Shown piece after piece: positions 34,797 through 46,439 of a stretch of 64,000 nt of DNA. This DNA is from Welwitschia mirabilis. Lineage: Eukaryota; Gnetophyta; Gnetopsida; Welwitschiales. Below the pieces are notes generated by a model that saw only the letters and a program-made list of their open reading frames with translations, was not told the DNA's origin and did not search any database. Where the stretch lies: the NCBI GenBank assembly GCA_051453625.1, contig JBOZIK010000001.1, positions 61,589,121 to 61,653,120 on the forward strand, written 5' to 3'. Both the position numbers and the translations under genes were made by a program. Every line of letters starts with the position of its first letter. Positions within the stretch are counted from its first letter, which is position 1.

Positions 34797-34833
34797 TCTT
34801 GGACTATCGTTCAGATGTTATAAGTTGATGACT
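34797..34833. repeat. Degenerate double-palindrome site in RE-D coding region
   Basis: TATCGTTC|AGATGTTA in the centre, with outer GCCATCT (left) and TTGATGAC (right). It keeps a CpG in the left inner octamer. It lies between the protease and RT parts. Confidence 0.5.
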
Positions 34834-35149
34834 TCCCTCAAAATATGAAATATCATTTGTTTGCAATAATTGAACTTATTTATAGATAAAAGGTTCTATT
34901 TTTTTATCTTTCTGATCTAAAAGGTTATTTTCTAAATGTTCAAAATTGAATTTATCAAAATCTTTTAACTTTTCTATCTTAAGTGGATCATCATATAGCA
35001 TAGGTTCATGTAACATTACTCATATTTCTTTAAATGGATGATGTTGCAAAAATACAGTTGGCTTAATTTCATCTTCTACATTTTATTCATCACCTGGGTC
35101 TTTCTCAGCTGTATCAAATACTCTAATTATAAACTTTATATTTTCTAAG

Positions 35150-35530
35150 TAAAACTTCATCATCATAGTTCTTGTATCAAAAATGTAAGAAGCTATTGCC
35201 TAGAATGCCTACCTAGAAGTAATGAATAACCTCTATTATGTTTGACCTCTATTACAACCACATCAATTAGGTAGAATTCCTCTTTAATTTAAATCACTAA
35301 ATCTTTTATGACTCTTAAGGAATTATTAACTAATGTATTTGCTAATTCCAAGATAATATAAGTAGGTTTTACTTCAACTTTGAAACCAAGTATTTTATAA
35401 ATGTGTAATGGCATAACATTGACACTCATACAAATTTTGATTAAATCCCTTTTTATTCTTTTAGTTTCTTCTAATGTGACACTAATAGTTGCTACCCCTA
35501 AATCCTTAAATTTTGGATATTTTTGTAAGA
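35150..35530 (-). pseudogene. Aspartic protease of RE-D (broken)
   Basis: Minus-strand reading gives ICMSVNVMPLHIYKILGFKV, then PTYIILELANTLVNNSLRVI and LIDVVVIEVKHNRGYSLLLG followed by RHSR. It corresponds to 'DTGASVNVMPLSIYK-LGL--L-PT---LQLADRS---P-G---DV', ending at LILGRPFL. The active-site DTGA is lost (the reading begins CMSV). It follows gag and precedes RT. Confidence 0.75.
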
Positions 35531-35539
35531 CTAAGTTGG

Positions 35540-37260
35540 TTAGGGATTAGGCTAAAAAGACCTTGCTAGGCATAGTTCATTTTTGTTTTCTTCTTAAAAG
35601 TCTTTCCATAACTTAGAATATTTTGCATTTTCTTGTAAAAGTTTCCAAAATGATAAGTTTATGCTCATATTTTGAATTAAATCTTTAAGATCATCATCAA
35701 ATGTTGGATTAGTATTTAGCCTATCAAGCCAAGGGGTAGCAGATTTCTTTTTTTTTCTTATGAAGAATTTTTCTTTTTACTTTTATCATTTAAAGGAGAA
35801 GAGAAGTTATGATTTTCTAATATTTTGATGTCCTCTTCTTTTTTATCATTTCTTGTGTGTTTTTGGAAGGTTAAGGTTTCATAAGGAGGAGGGTTTATTT
35901 CATTTTCACATCTTATCATAATCATACAATATTTTGTTACTTTATTACAGTTTGGTATAGATTATGTTACTAATGATCCTTGCAGTCCTTGGTTTTCTAA
36001 CCTCATTTGTTGAAGGGCATTCACTAAATTCTTAATGTTAGAATTTGTCTTTTCCTAAGATTTTCTAAGTTAATCTATATAATTTCTAAGTGAATTATTT
36101 TGATATTGAAAGTTTGATGAACATAGTTAAAAATTTAAATTCTAAAATATAATTTTAAAATGTTGAAGATTGGTTTGAAAATTTTTTAATTTGTTGTTAA
36201 AGGTTTGAAAATTAGATTATGAATGCATCCTAATTGTAATTGATTTTGTTTTGATTTCTAAAGTTTGAATATTTTTTATTAAAATCATATTCTTTTTCAT
36301 AAATTTTTTCTTTAGGTTGGCAATTGTCTTTACATAAGTTACAAGTTTGGACATCACTCTTTTTAGTTGGTAGTTTCACATCTAAAACCATTTAAGTATA
36401 TTTTTTTAAGGTTATCATAAAATCTATAATTAAATTTATTAGTTCATTCTTGTTCTTTCTACCTTCTTTTCTTGTTCTACTTCTTTTAAATATTTAATTA
36501 TTTGGCCTATGGTATGATTATCTCTAGATATCAGTTTTGACCATGTTTAACTCACTTCAACAAGTTCTTCTAATGTTTTCAAAGTGTTTTCTAATATAAG
36601 GTTCATTCGGTTTCCACCATAAGAAAAATCTAGGAGTTATTTCATTTGATTGCTAAATCCACTATAAAAGTATTAATTTAATTTTTCTTATGTAAATGCA
36701 TCTATTAAATTAGAATGAATTGTGATAAATAATCATTCATAGGTAAAAACATAATCTTCATTTGGTTGTTGTTAGAAGTTAGTTACTTCTTTCTTTCTCT
36801 TTTCAATGATTGATTTACTCATAAATCTCTTAATAAAAACTTCTTCGACTTAATTTCATGTTTTTAAAATCCTATGGGATAGAGTTCTTAACTAATTTTT
36901 TGCCTTTTCTCTTAATAGAATAGAAAAAATAATCATATAGATATGATTACTAATTCTTCTCTTTTTGTTTCCAGATGTAAGAACTAACTGTTTAATGTTA
37001 GCAATGTGTTGGAAGGAATCCTCATCATTTTTTCCACTAAAGATGGGATAAGAATTTAAGGTTTTTAACTCAATGTTATAACCTAGTTATAAATTAAAAG
37101 GGGTTTTCATTTCATGTTTTCTATTTGCTGTCAATCCTTTAAGAGTAAGATTTGCACTAGGATGAGCATTTGAAGATCTTATGCCTTCATTTTATTTTTA
37201 TGTAGTATTTGACATTCTAAAACTATCTTCTTCTAAATTATTTTCTAAAAATTTTCCTTT
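35540..37260 (-). pseudogene. Gag of RE-D (broken)
   Basis: The minus-strand capsid part reads FSGKNDEDSFQHIANIKQLV at about 36990-37060, IFSILLREKAKN near 36910, VEEVFIKRFMSKSIIEKRKK and QQPNEDYVF at about 36760-36850. It fits the retrotransposon Gag fold pattern 'DP--HL--F---C', 'L-LFP-SLRDKAK-WL', 'TW-E--KKFL-KFFP' and 'F-Q---ES---AWERF'. The part towards 35540 is lower-complexity and no zinc knuckle could be read. Stops interrupt every segment. Confidence 0.78.
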
Positions 37261-37842
37261 ATGTAATCATATTCTGAAAAGATAAATTCAAAAAGGATGT
37301 TATACATACCTGGGAAGTGTGGGCCTGATTGTAATTCAAAGTTAATCAATCCTTCTCTGATATTTTCTTCTAACAATAGCTGCTTTCTCTAATATTTCTT
37401 ATACAAATTGATCATATCATAGCATGCTTAGTTGTTTCCTTTTCCTTAAGCATTATCTTCTTCATCAATCGAATGATATCTTAAATAACATAAATACATA
37501 AAAAACCAAAATACAAAAAGCCCAAAAAAAATTACAAAATAATAAATAAATAAAAACTAACAATCATCTTTTTCATCATCTAGAATATAGAGGGGATGAT
37601 ATGAAAAGATTTATTTTTATGACTATAATAGTCATAATTTTTTTAATTGAACTATCATCTTTCACTTTATTTGGACAATAGTGGAGATGACAATGCATTA
37701 TTACAGATTAAAAAACCAAAAACTAAGAAAAGAAAAACCTATAATTCTAACTAGGAATACAAGATCGCTATAAATAAATATTCAAATTAAAATCTGATTT
37801 ACTTACCTGAGTGAAGACAATTCTTGAACTCCTTAGTAGTCT
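37261..37842 (-). other. RE-D untranslated leader with two double palindromes
   Basis: No readable protein. Two 40-bp sites: 37562-37601 (AATCATCT TTTT CATCATCT|AGAATATA GAGG GGATGATA) and 37653-37692 (TATCATCT TTCA CTTTATTT|GGACAATA GTGG AGATGACA), 91 bp apart. The RE-B leader has three at a 113-bp pitch. Confidence 0.7.
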
Positions 37843-37860
37843 TCCCTAGCAATGGTTCTA
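37843..37860 (-). other. RE-D primer binding site, tRNA-Asp type (decayed)
   Basis: The coding strand reads TAGAACCATTGCTAGGGA, three bases inside the 5' LTR, against the intact TGGCGCCGTTGCCGGGGA. Five of the six differences are transitions. Spacing from the LTR is identical to that in RE-B. Confidence 0.78.
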
Positions 37861-37863
37861 AGA

Positions 37864-39082
37864 TGTTATGGTGGCTAATTTTATAATCCTTTACATCTTA
37901 CTCAATCTTGTTAATCACAAATAGATATATTGCAAATACAATGCACTAGTACAGATGGGAGTGACTCAAACATCTTAAACCCTTTGAAGGTACATGAAAG
38001 AAGAAGAAAAATTGATTTCCAAAGAAATATTATATTATTTTAAAATCTAAGGACAATGCAAGAAACAGTGCAATGAAACGCCCTTATGCAAATGCAAATG
38101 CAATCTATTCTAGATGAATACCTATCTAATTATCAGATTAACTTATCAGGAAGATCAACCTTATACTCTAAATCAATGAGGAACATTGTTATTAACTAAG
38201 ACTAACTCAAGCTATCAAGTAAGTTGAATAGAATGTAATAAAATTTAATCTAAAAATGCATCTAAACTGTATCATTAACCTTAATAAATGTTGTTCTTAT
38301 GACCTATATCATAAGTAAAACTATCACCAAATCAAGACCAATGTATACCATAAGAGACATGTAAAGTATTAAAGAAATAAAAGAAAAATAGAGTTTGTAT
38401 TAAGCAATCCAGAATCCAGATTACAAATTAGCCACACCTTACTGAAGGATGCACAACCTAATACCAAGGAAGATGTCTCTCTATAATTATAAAGGATGGA
38501 TTTCCCACCCTTCGATCTCCTATCATAATTAATTTCTAATCCATCAAAGATAGATAGAAGGATCAAAAGGGAGGTGTATTTATCATAAAGAAAAAAACTA
38601 ATAATGCTTAAGGTGTAATAGTCACATTGGAAACACACTTAATAATGAGAAAAAAATGGATAAAATAGATGAAAGTCAACAAGTTATTTTACTTTAGTAT
38701 TATCCCGACTATCATCCAGATGATAAAGGAAATGATGCTAACTATAAAAGCTCCACATCAGCTACTCGATTTGTCTAGTAATCATTCATGTTAATGAGTC
38801 CTCATATATCATCTTGATTATTGTTTAGATGATGGAGGAGATGATAGGTTTTTATTGAAGTTTTTTTTTAATTACATTAGCTTCTTGTTTATAATATCTT
38901 TACCATAGATAGAAAGTGTTGCAAATTGCTTCAAATAGTTACAAAATGTAATGGAGTCTGTATGATTTCATGATTTTTGCTTTATCTCTCCATAATTATA
39001 GAAAATCAGGATAAACCCATCTAATGTCTTGCAAAATAACTCATAATACCCCATCAAATACACACAATTTGAAAGGGTGTTA
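37864..39082 (-). repeat. RE-D 5' LTR
   Basis: Pairs with 25572-26786; opens TGTTATGGTG on the plus strand and closes GGGTGTTA (decayed CA). An open frame of 89 codons at 38369-38638 falls wholly inside this non-coding LTR. It carries the two double-palindrome sites at the same offset as the 3' LTR. Confidence 0.85.
38698..38846. repeat. Pair of double-palindrome sites in RE-D 5' LTR
   Basis: 38698-38737: TATTATCC CGAC TATCATCC|AGATGATA AAGG AAATGATG. 38807-38846: TATCATCT TGAT TATTGTTT|AGATGATG GAGG AGATGATA. The centres are 109 bp apart, the same pitch as in the 3' LTR. Confidence 0.85.
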
Positions 39083-40232
39083 AAGCTTTTTTAGAAAACT
39101 TATAAAACCTTGATAAAAATAGCTTTGTAAGCAAGATGAGATGTCTAAACTTTGCATAGACTTTTTTGTAAAATATTCAAAAATAAAACAAAAAATAATT
39201 TAGATAAATTAATTTCTTTTTAAAGTGATAATATCCTCTTTTTTATTTGATGCAAAATATCTTTATAAGGGATGAAGTTAGTTATAAAATTACTTAAGTT
39301 ATTCAACTTCTTATTAAAATAACAGTGTATGTCTCTAATTTAGAAATAAAAATAAAATTAATATTATCATAGTTAACTAATAAAAGTCAATTCATCATCT
39401 TCTAACTGATTAAAAGATGTATATTTAAGGTCCTTCATATTTCTCTAGCTTTACATAATGGCCCTATAAATTTATGTTTACTTCATTAATTATAGCTTGA
39501 ATATTTTATAGTTCTTTGAGAGGAAGAGTACTAATTCATTTATGGAAGCTTTTGTATCAAAAACATATATTGATAAGTATAAGAAATACCTTAATACCTT
39601 TAAAAGATGATTTGAATCCATAAGAGCCTTATCTACTAGGGCTGATTAAATTACTATTTTTTCAATAGATTCCTTCAGTGAAAAGGCCAGTTTCTATGCA
39701 TGATTTATAACTGTATCAAGCATAACCCTTTTGAAAATAGATATAAGCAATTCCATTATGCATTTATACTTTTTAATAATGTTTTTTATTGCATTCAACT
39801 ATGTTTTAATGTTTGTATATAATTCATGTAATTCATGAGATGAGAAAGAAAGGTTACAGTGTCACCTAGGATAATTACCCAAAATTTAACCTAAAGTAGG
39901 GCATGAAATTAATAATTCCCTAATTTAACTTCCTTTCTCATATTTTATTTTCTAATATTATTATTTTTCTATCATAAAATATTATACTAAATCCATAAAG
40001 AAAGAGAGCTTTGATACCTTGTGGCCAAGTTATTCTTTTAAAGAATTCAATTTAAATTAACTATCTTTTACTTCTAAAGCTAATTGCTTTAGAAGGTCAT
40101 CTTGCATTAAAAGGCATGATTGATAAGTGGATTTTGCTTCTTATTTTTGTTATAGCTATGATTTTTAGGTAGTAATGTAAGAATCATTTATTTTAATATT
40201 ATCCTTTAATGTTGTAAGCTCTAAAGAGATAA
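39083..40232 (-). repeat. ORF1 tandem array, unit 3, second part
   Basis: Resumes unit 3 after RE-D with TTTTAGAAAACTTATAAAAC, matching ATTTAGAAAACTTATAAAAG of unit 1. The coiled-coil part lies at about 39890-40225 on the minus strand. At about 40232 it passes smoothly into the rest of ORF1, so unit 3 is the one still joined to its original neighbour. Confidence 0.8.
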
Positions 40233-42555
40233 TCTAAAGTTCTTCTCTTTCTAATTCTAATGTCATATATAGTCTCTTCTTAATAGCTATTTCTTTATAA
40301 TTTTCTTTAATAATGAATTTAGTGGTGTTAAGGCTAATTAATGGTGATTCTTTATATAATATAGTAAGATCTTTAAGAAATTCCTAAGATTCATTTGGAT
40401 TCTGAATCTTATATCTATATAAAACTTCTTTGAATGTTTCATCTCTTTTTGCTTACTTTACAGAATGAATACTCTAGGCTCTTTTATAAAAAAATTTGAA
40501 CTGTATGTTATAATTTTAATTTTTTCCTTTTCTAAATTGGTAAGATATGGAGAAAGTGAAAATTATATGGAGTGAAAAATCAGCATTGACAAAGTGCCTT
40601 CTTGATCTGAGGCTAGAGATAATTATTCCTACTAGATCTTCCTCAAGCTTTATTTTGAGGTTTAAGGATAAAAGTCCTTTTGAAAGTCTTGAGGTTGAAA
40701 TAAAAATAATCTATAAATGATCACCAAGTCTTATTAAGTAATGCTATTACTCTCTCATAATCTCCTTAAATAATAATCTATGCTTTCTTATCAAAATTGG
40801 CAAAATTAACTTTAAATCTTTAGCAACCCTTTAGAATGTAAGGATGAGAATATTTAGTAAACTTTAAGACCTCAAGATCTAAGAAATAATTCAGAGTCAT
40901 TAATTTCCATTTCCTCTCCTTTTTCTAGCATCACCTTTGTAGTGATAGTAGATTTCATCATTGATACACTCATGGTGGAAAATGTGTCATAGGCAATTTG
41001 ATTTGATTACCTAGACTAAAGTTCTAGTAGCATAAAAAGGGTAGGCCAATTGATTATCTTTCTTCAAATATTTTTCTACTAGATTAGTACCACTATAGAA
41101 GAAACTATCAATATAAAATAACTAGGCTAATGTCATGGGCCTTTTAAGTAATGAAAATTCATCCCTAAAATTAAGCCACAATCTAGAAACCTCTAGCATG
41201 CAAATATATGGAGTATTAAGTCTAGGGAGCATTTTAGATGGAATATTAATCCTATTAATATGAATTATAATAAAGTTTATATGAAAATAGATGCAGCCAA
41301 AAAAGAAATTACTCTCTATAGTTTCTAGTATCTCTAGTAATAGTCTATGCATTTGTTTATTGAAAATGAAATAATAAATATATGGGTATAGGAAGTTCAT
41401 AATGCGTTCATTTACCTAGTGATTAAAACAATCTATAGTATCTGTAATTAGAATATCACTAGATTTAAGAAGTATCACCTAAGCATGAAAGTAGTGGGTG
41501 GATGTAATTAAGAATCTTATTTGATATGGTCAGGCCTTAGAAAATAAGATATGATATATCAAGTATGAGATAAGATCAAATTTATATTAGGAACTCAAAT
41601 TGAATTGTCACTAAACCTCTTGATGAAGTTTGTAGTTCAGTGTAAATGAAGAGTTAAAGAATAACTCATTTTTTATAGGAAATCAAGTTCATATCATCTA
41701 GCTATCCATGGTAGCCAGCAAGACATGAAAATAGCACATCATAATGAGGTACATGATTTTCTAATTTTTTTGCTAATTAAGGTTATTTTCCTAAAAATCC
41801 CAAAACTTGCAAATCACATTTATTAAAATTCATAATTTCTTGATACTTATAGATAAAAAACTATAAGTCTATAAGGCAATGAAATTAGGTTCTATGCTAA
41901 ATTATTTTCGCCATTCTAGAAAATCTAGTTTAGGAGGTCATATCAATAGTTTTAAAACTATCAAAAACATAATTAGTAGAGTTCTATTTCTATGAAAAGA
42001 ACATAAAAATCTCTAGTGGTTCTTACCTTCTTAGCATTTTTAAACCTTGAGATTAGAGAGGAGAAAGACTTGATTTCTAGAGAGTTAGGCTATAGAAATT
42101 AAACTTCATAAGTTCTTAATCTAGCAACACATCTTAGAATATGATTCTGGGGTAAAATATATCATTAATAGATAGTTGTCTAGGTTATCTTATTTGTGCA
42201 TAAGTCTCTGGGATGAGGTCTAGAAAGCCATCATGCACTAGTCTATGAGCTACAATTAAAAGACAAACTTCAAATGTAAAGAGTGACTTTGGATATAAAT
42301 GAATACTAGGTGGATTTCAAAGTTCCTATACCTTCAAATTTAAATTTAGTAGGTTGAATATAGCCCTATCTTAATTTGATTATACTGCAAAATACTTAAG
42401 TTAATATAGCCAACTATGATCCTTAATTACTTTTGCAACATTGGCAAAGATTTAAATTTAAGTGTTAAAAGTAGAACAATTTCCTTTATAAAAGCCATGG
42501 ATTAGACATCTTAAAATGAATTTTCTCAAATTCATTATAGGCTAGGAAAAAATCA
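40233..42555 (-). pseudogene. RE-F: ORF1 of a truncated RE-A-family copy
   Basis: Continues from array unit 3 towards the LTR at 42560. The minus-strand segment SLRSRRHFVNADFSLHI, FSPYLTNLEKEKIKI (about 40440-40600) matches RE-A 9028-9246. The open stretch 41122-41400 (ILETIESNFFFGCIYFH, YICMLEVSRLWLNFR) matches RE-A 9646-9972. Words near 42150-42200 match the ORF1 N-terminus. No gag or pol of this copy exists in the window: after ORF1 and its triplicated tail the copy ends at 21286. Function unknown. Confidence 0.65.
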
Positions 42556-42559
42556 TATA

Positions 42560-43634
42560 AAGACAAAGTCATGTAGTAAAACTTATAAGCCATGAACCAC
42601 AAAAATGAAGTACAAAGCCTAAGCTTCCAAACTATGGTTGGAGGTTATGATAAATAATGGATGAAATCAATCTTAAAATAAATGAGCTATAAGCGATAAA
42701 CCATAAAAATATTTACTTTATATAAACATATTTTACCTATACTAAATAATTCGTAACAATAATGTAGTAAATAGTGGAAAAATGGCTTGAAGTAAGTTCT
42801 ATATTTGAAAAGCCACAAGCTATGAGCTACAAGAAGTGAGTACATAATATATTTTTTTTGAATTAAAATAATATAATATTTTAAAAAATCAAGGTAGCTA
42901 GCAAGAAGTTATTATTGGCAATAGTTGATATCTAAAAATCCACAAGCTATAAGCCATGAAAAGTGAAGGCCATTAATATATATTTTCTTTTAAATTAAAG
43001 AATTTTAATATTTTAAGAAAATATCATGGCAAAAAATGGAAAAAGGGCTTAGAGTGAGTTCTACATTTGAAGAGCTACAAGTCACAGGCTATGAAAAGTA
43101 AATCCATTTAAGTTTGTAAAGTAGTTACCATTAAATGCGTGGCTAAATTAAAAATAACAATACATGATAGATCACAAATTAATATGTTTTATATGATTAT
43201 AAAGGAATAACTCTATGAGCCATAAGCCATAAAAAGATAAATCTAAATTTATTAGATATTAAATAATTTTAAAAAAATATCCTGATGACTAGTGGGAAAA
43301 GAGCTTCATAGATTTTTTACTTTAAAATTCATAAGTCATGAGCTAAGAGAAATATAAACCTTTTCTTAACTTAATTATTTAAAAAAGATATAGTGTAAGT
43401 AATGGGGCTAATAAACGTAAGCTTCTTTAAGCTACTAGAAAAAATTACAAGTTTAAAGAAAGAAAGAAAATGGGAAAACTTTTGGCCTTTGCAGATGTGA
43501 CTATGAAAATCATATCTATACATGAAATATTATAGGATATAAAATAAAATTTGGTTTCAAANNNNNNNNCCATGAACTAAGGTGACACTAATAAGGACCT
43601 TATTAGAATATACATACATCATTTCAATGTGACA
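42560..43634 (-). repeat. LTR shared by RE-F (as 5' LTR) and RE-C (as 3' LTR)
   Basis: Built of the same sub-repeats as the RE-A LTR; cores CCACAAGCTATGAGCTACAA (42825), CCACAAGCTATAAGCCATGA (42953), CTACAAGTCACAGGCTATGA (43075) and ATGAGCCATAAGCCATAAAA (43215) are spaced about 120-140 bp. It ends GTGACA at 43634, like RE-A at 19972. ORF1 of RE-F abuts it on the left and the integrase end of RE-C on the right, so one LTR serves two copies. An 8-N gap (43562-43569) lies inside. Confidence 0.72.
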
Positions 43635-44599
43635 ACATTTATTTCCAAAAGACCTCAACATAATAACAATCACATATTAAAATTAGGACATATAAGCAGA
43701 GCATATAAGAGTTGAGGATAAAGACTTAGATTTTTTCTTTAATGTTTTCCTAGAATTCATTCATTTGAGCTCTCTTTTTATGAATAGTAGCTATGATTTC
43801 AAAATAATATGAGTATAATGATTCAATCATGTAAATGTTCATGGATGAGGTTGAAGAGTTTCTTACGCAGTTAGCATAGATATCCTTTTCTCTTTCANNN
43901 NNNNNNNNNNNNNNNNNNNNNNNNNNNNNNNNNNNNNNNNNNNNNNNNNNNNNNNNNNNNNNNNNNNNNNNNNNNNNNNNNNNNNNNNNNNNNNNNNGCA
44001 GTTAACATAGATATCCTTTTCTCTTTCACTTTAGATTTATTCAATTATTAAACTTGTTTTGATATGCCATCTAAATGGTAAGAAGGTAAATGATGTATAA
44101 GTAAAAAGGGATTAATTAAATGTCCATTTTCATCTACCTAGCAAATAGTGATATGTAGGTCTATTTCCAAACTAGTCATAGTTTCTTACATTTGTTTATT
44201 TCATTCATAAAGTGGATTACTAGGACATGCCTCAGAACAAAAATAGAATTCCATAAATTACCTCAAATTGTAAATGCAACAAGCTCTTTGAAAATATAGA
44301 ACTACACCATGACCAAGATGATTATGAATCTCTGCATTTATCTTGATTATTTCATAAAGCCACTAAATTTTTTAGTAAGAACATAACTTTGATTCATGTT
44401 GTAATTATGATATTTAGATTAAGTAGCTACTATTAATCAAACAATGGAAAAAAAAGAATGAATAAAAAACAAGACTTTAACTAAAAATAATAATGCATTA
44501 TACATTATATATAGTTTATCCCTATTATAACATTAGTTGGGACTAATTTTTAGGTGGAAAATATTATAGGGTAAACACACATAATGTCCCTATAAAATA
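43635..44599 (-). pseudogene. RE-C integrase tail and 3' spacer, with gap
   Basis: Equivalent to 832-1689 of RE-A (shared CATCTAAATGG near 44068). No domain is readable. It includes a 100-N gap (43898-43997) flanked by 31-bp copies differing at one base. Confidence 0.5.
43867..44028. other. 100-N gap (43898-43997) flanked by 31-bp near-identical copies
   Basis: GCAGTTAGCATAGATATCCT at 43867 and GCAGTTAACATAGATATCCT at 43998, each continuing to TCTTTCA, abut the gap on both sides. The pattern is the same as at 17938 and 28474. Confidence 0.85.
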
Positions 44600-45520
44600 G
44601 ATAACTAATATGTATTAGGTTCTATGATTTTATTGATAATGTAAGAATGCATTCAAGAAGGAAAAAGTTTCTCATACCTCTACTCTTTATTAATATTTAT
44701 GAGCATGACTAAATCACCTCGTTAAAATGGTTTGGTACATGTTTTATAATAAAATCATCTTTTAACTAAGTTTTTATCTTTAGATGAGATACGAGATACT
44801 CTTAATCTTGATTCCTCTATAATTAGTTATTATAATAGAACTTATTCTTATTCATGGGAGCTAAATCAAGAATTAACTAAAATTTTGTATGTGGGTTTAT
44901 ATAATTCCAAAGATTTTTTTAACTTCAGCACCATAAAAAAGTTCAAAAATGGTAGCTTTAGTACTTTTACAATAATTTATTCAATCATCTCAAAATAAGA
45001 ATTCAATCTTAATGTATCAATCATAATGGTTTCATTCTACACAACTTTTTAATGTAGCATTAACTTTCTTATTTGTGTATTTAACCAAGACATTGGATTG
45101 TGGATAATCATTCAATGAATTTTGGACATGAATCTTATGCTTACTAGCCTAGTAAAGAATTAAAGTAGTAGTAAAGATAGTCCATTATCATAGATTAATA
45201 TGTTTAGAACTTGAAACCTTTTAAAAATGAAATTTTCAAGAAATATAATTAGTTATTTGAATATACAATATTTAAGGGGATCTTCTTGTAAAAACTTAAT
45301 TAAAGAATATTCATATTTAAAATAAAATTATGACCTTGAGATGATCATGAATGAATCATGTTAATGATTTCTAATACCCACATGCTAAAAGATACTAATT
45401 CAAAAACTAGCTTTGTTGGAGCTAACACTCAAGTTATCTTAGGGGCATGAGCTTGACATTTACAATATCCTCAAATAGTGGTAGCATAATCCTTTTTTAT
45501 TAAATGTCAATAATAATATT
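44600..45520 (-). pseudogene. Integrase of RE-C (broken)
   Basis: Located by synteny with RE-A. The minus-strand words FKVLNILIYDNGLSLLL (about 45175-45235; YDNG is the second catalytic aspartate region) match RE-A VCDN. The zinc-finger and third catalytic parts are too decayed for me to read residue by residue. Limits are approximate. Confidence 0.6.
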
Positions 45521-45849
45521 TTTTAATGATGTAGCTTGTCATTGCTAGTAGATTCTCATAATATATTCCTTGATGATTATGAAAATGACCTAGAACATTG
45601 TATTCTTTAGAATGTAATAAATATTTAAGAAATATTCTTGTAAAATCAAATTTTTATCAAATTGTATCAATAATTTTAAACCTCTATAACTTTTGTAAAA
45701 ATGCACTTTTTATAAAATTTCCTTAAAGAGTGGTATAGTTTCTATTCTCAGATGATCATATAATTATATTACTAGTGATCTTCCTTATTAACACTTTGTT
45801 AATTATAGCATTCTTCGAGATCTTTACAGGATATATATTATGTTAGATT

Positions 45850-46430
45850 AAGGGTCTTTACTATTTTTTCAATTATTATTTCAAAGCTAAACTTCTATAG
45901 TTTACTAAGTGATAAGGCTCTTTTCAAGGATACTTTGGTGTCAACTAATATTTACTTGATCATAAAATTAAAAAATATGAAAAATAATTTACTTAAATAA
46001 ATATGATGTTTAAAATGTGATTTTATTACATCAAGGAATAAGCATGTTTCTCTAATTGGGTATATTCTAACTATGCTTCTTTGAGTATGGTGCTAGAAAA
46101 ACAAATTCAAAGATCTTCTTATTCCTCTTTTCTGTATAACCATTGATGTAATTAAATCTTGAGAATCAAAAACATATAAGAGAAAAAATCCTTGGTATGA
46201 TCAGGAGCTAGTTAAATAAGAGCTTCAGTGATAGATTTAATAATTGATAGAAAGGTAGTATATGCCTTAAGAGTTTTCTTAACTTCTTGGTTTTACTTGA
46301 GCATCTATTATAAACATTTGATTACTTTAATAAACTCAAGGATAAATTTCTTGATAAAATTAATTTTTTTCAAAAAAAGATCTTAAAGATTTTCTTGAAT
46401 TAAAAAATTATAATTAGATGATTATCTTAA
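45850..46430 (-). pseudogene. Retroviral-type RNase H of RE-C (broken)
   Basis: Follows the RT directly on the coding strand and aligns by nucleotide similarity with 2720-3300 of RE-A (TAAGCATGTTTCTCTAATTGGGTATA here, TAAGCATGTTTTTCTAGTTGGGTATA there, i.e. the HAYSF/QLEK region). Stops are frequent. It is the only RNase H between RT and integrase. Confidence 0.55.
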
Positions 46431-46439
46431 TTCTAGATA

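Larger units (their letters stand above)
25572..39082 (-). mobile_element. RE-D: Athila-like LTR retrotransposon with gag-pol, nested in the ORF1 array
   Basis: A 13.5-kb minus-strand element (with 1,214 bases of N) with LTRs at 25572-26786 and 37864-39082. Target-site copies are AATCT (25567-25571) and AAGCT (39083-39087), one base apart. A decayed tRNA-Asp-type primer site adjoins the 5' LTR and a purine tract adjoins the 3' LTR. Minus-strand order: leader, gag, protease, RT, RNase H, integrase, then a 3' region of about 5.4 kb. Athila affinity rests on the RT palm (FMDDFSIFGKNFDQML), primer type and long 3' region. All genes contain stops. Confidence 0.88.

Noticed and set aside
38369-38638. 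89-codon minus-strand open frame
   Set aside because: It falls wholly inside the RE-D 5' LTR, and the equivalent part of the 3' LTR is not open.
21286-40232. CRISPR-like or satellite array
   Set aside because: The repeat unit is 1.8 kb, has three copies and derives from a retrotransposon ORF. There are no short direct repeats with unique spacers.
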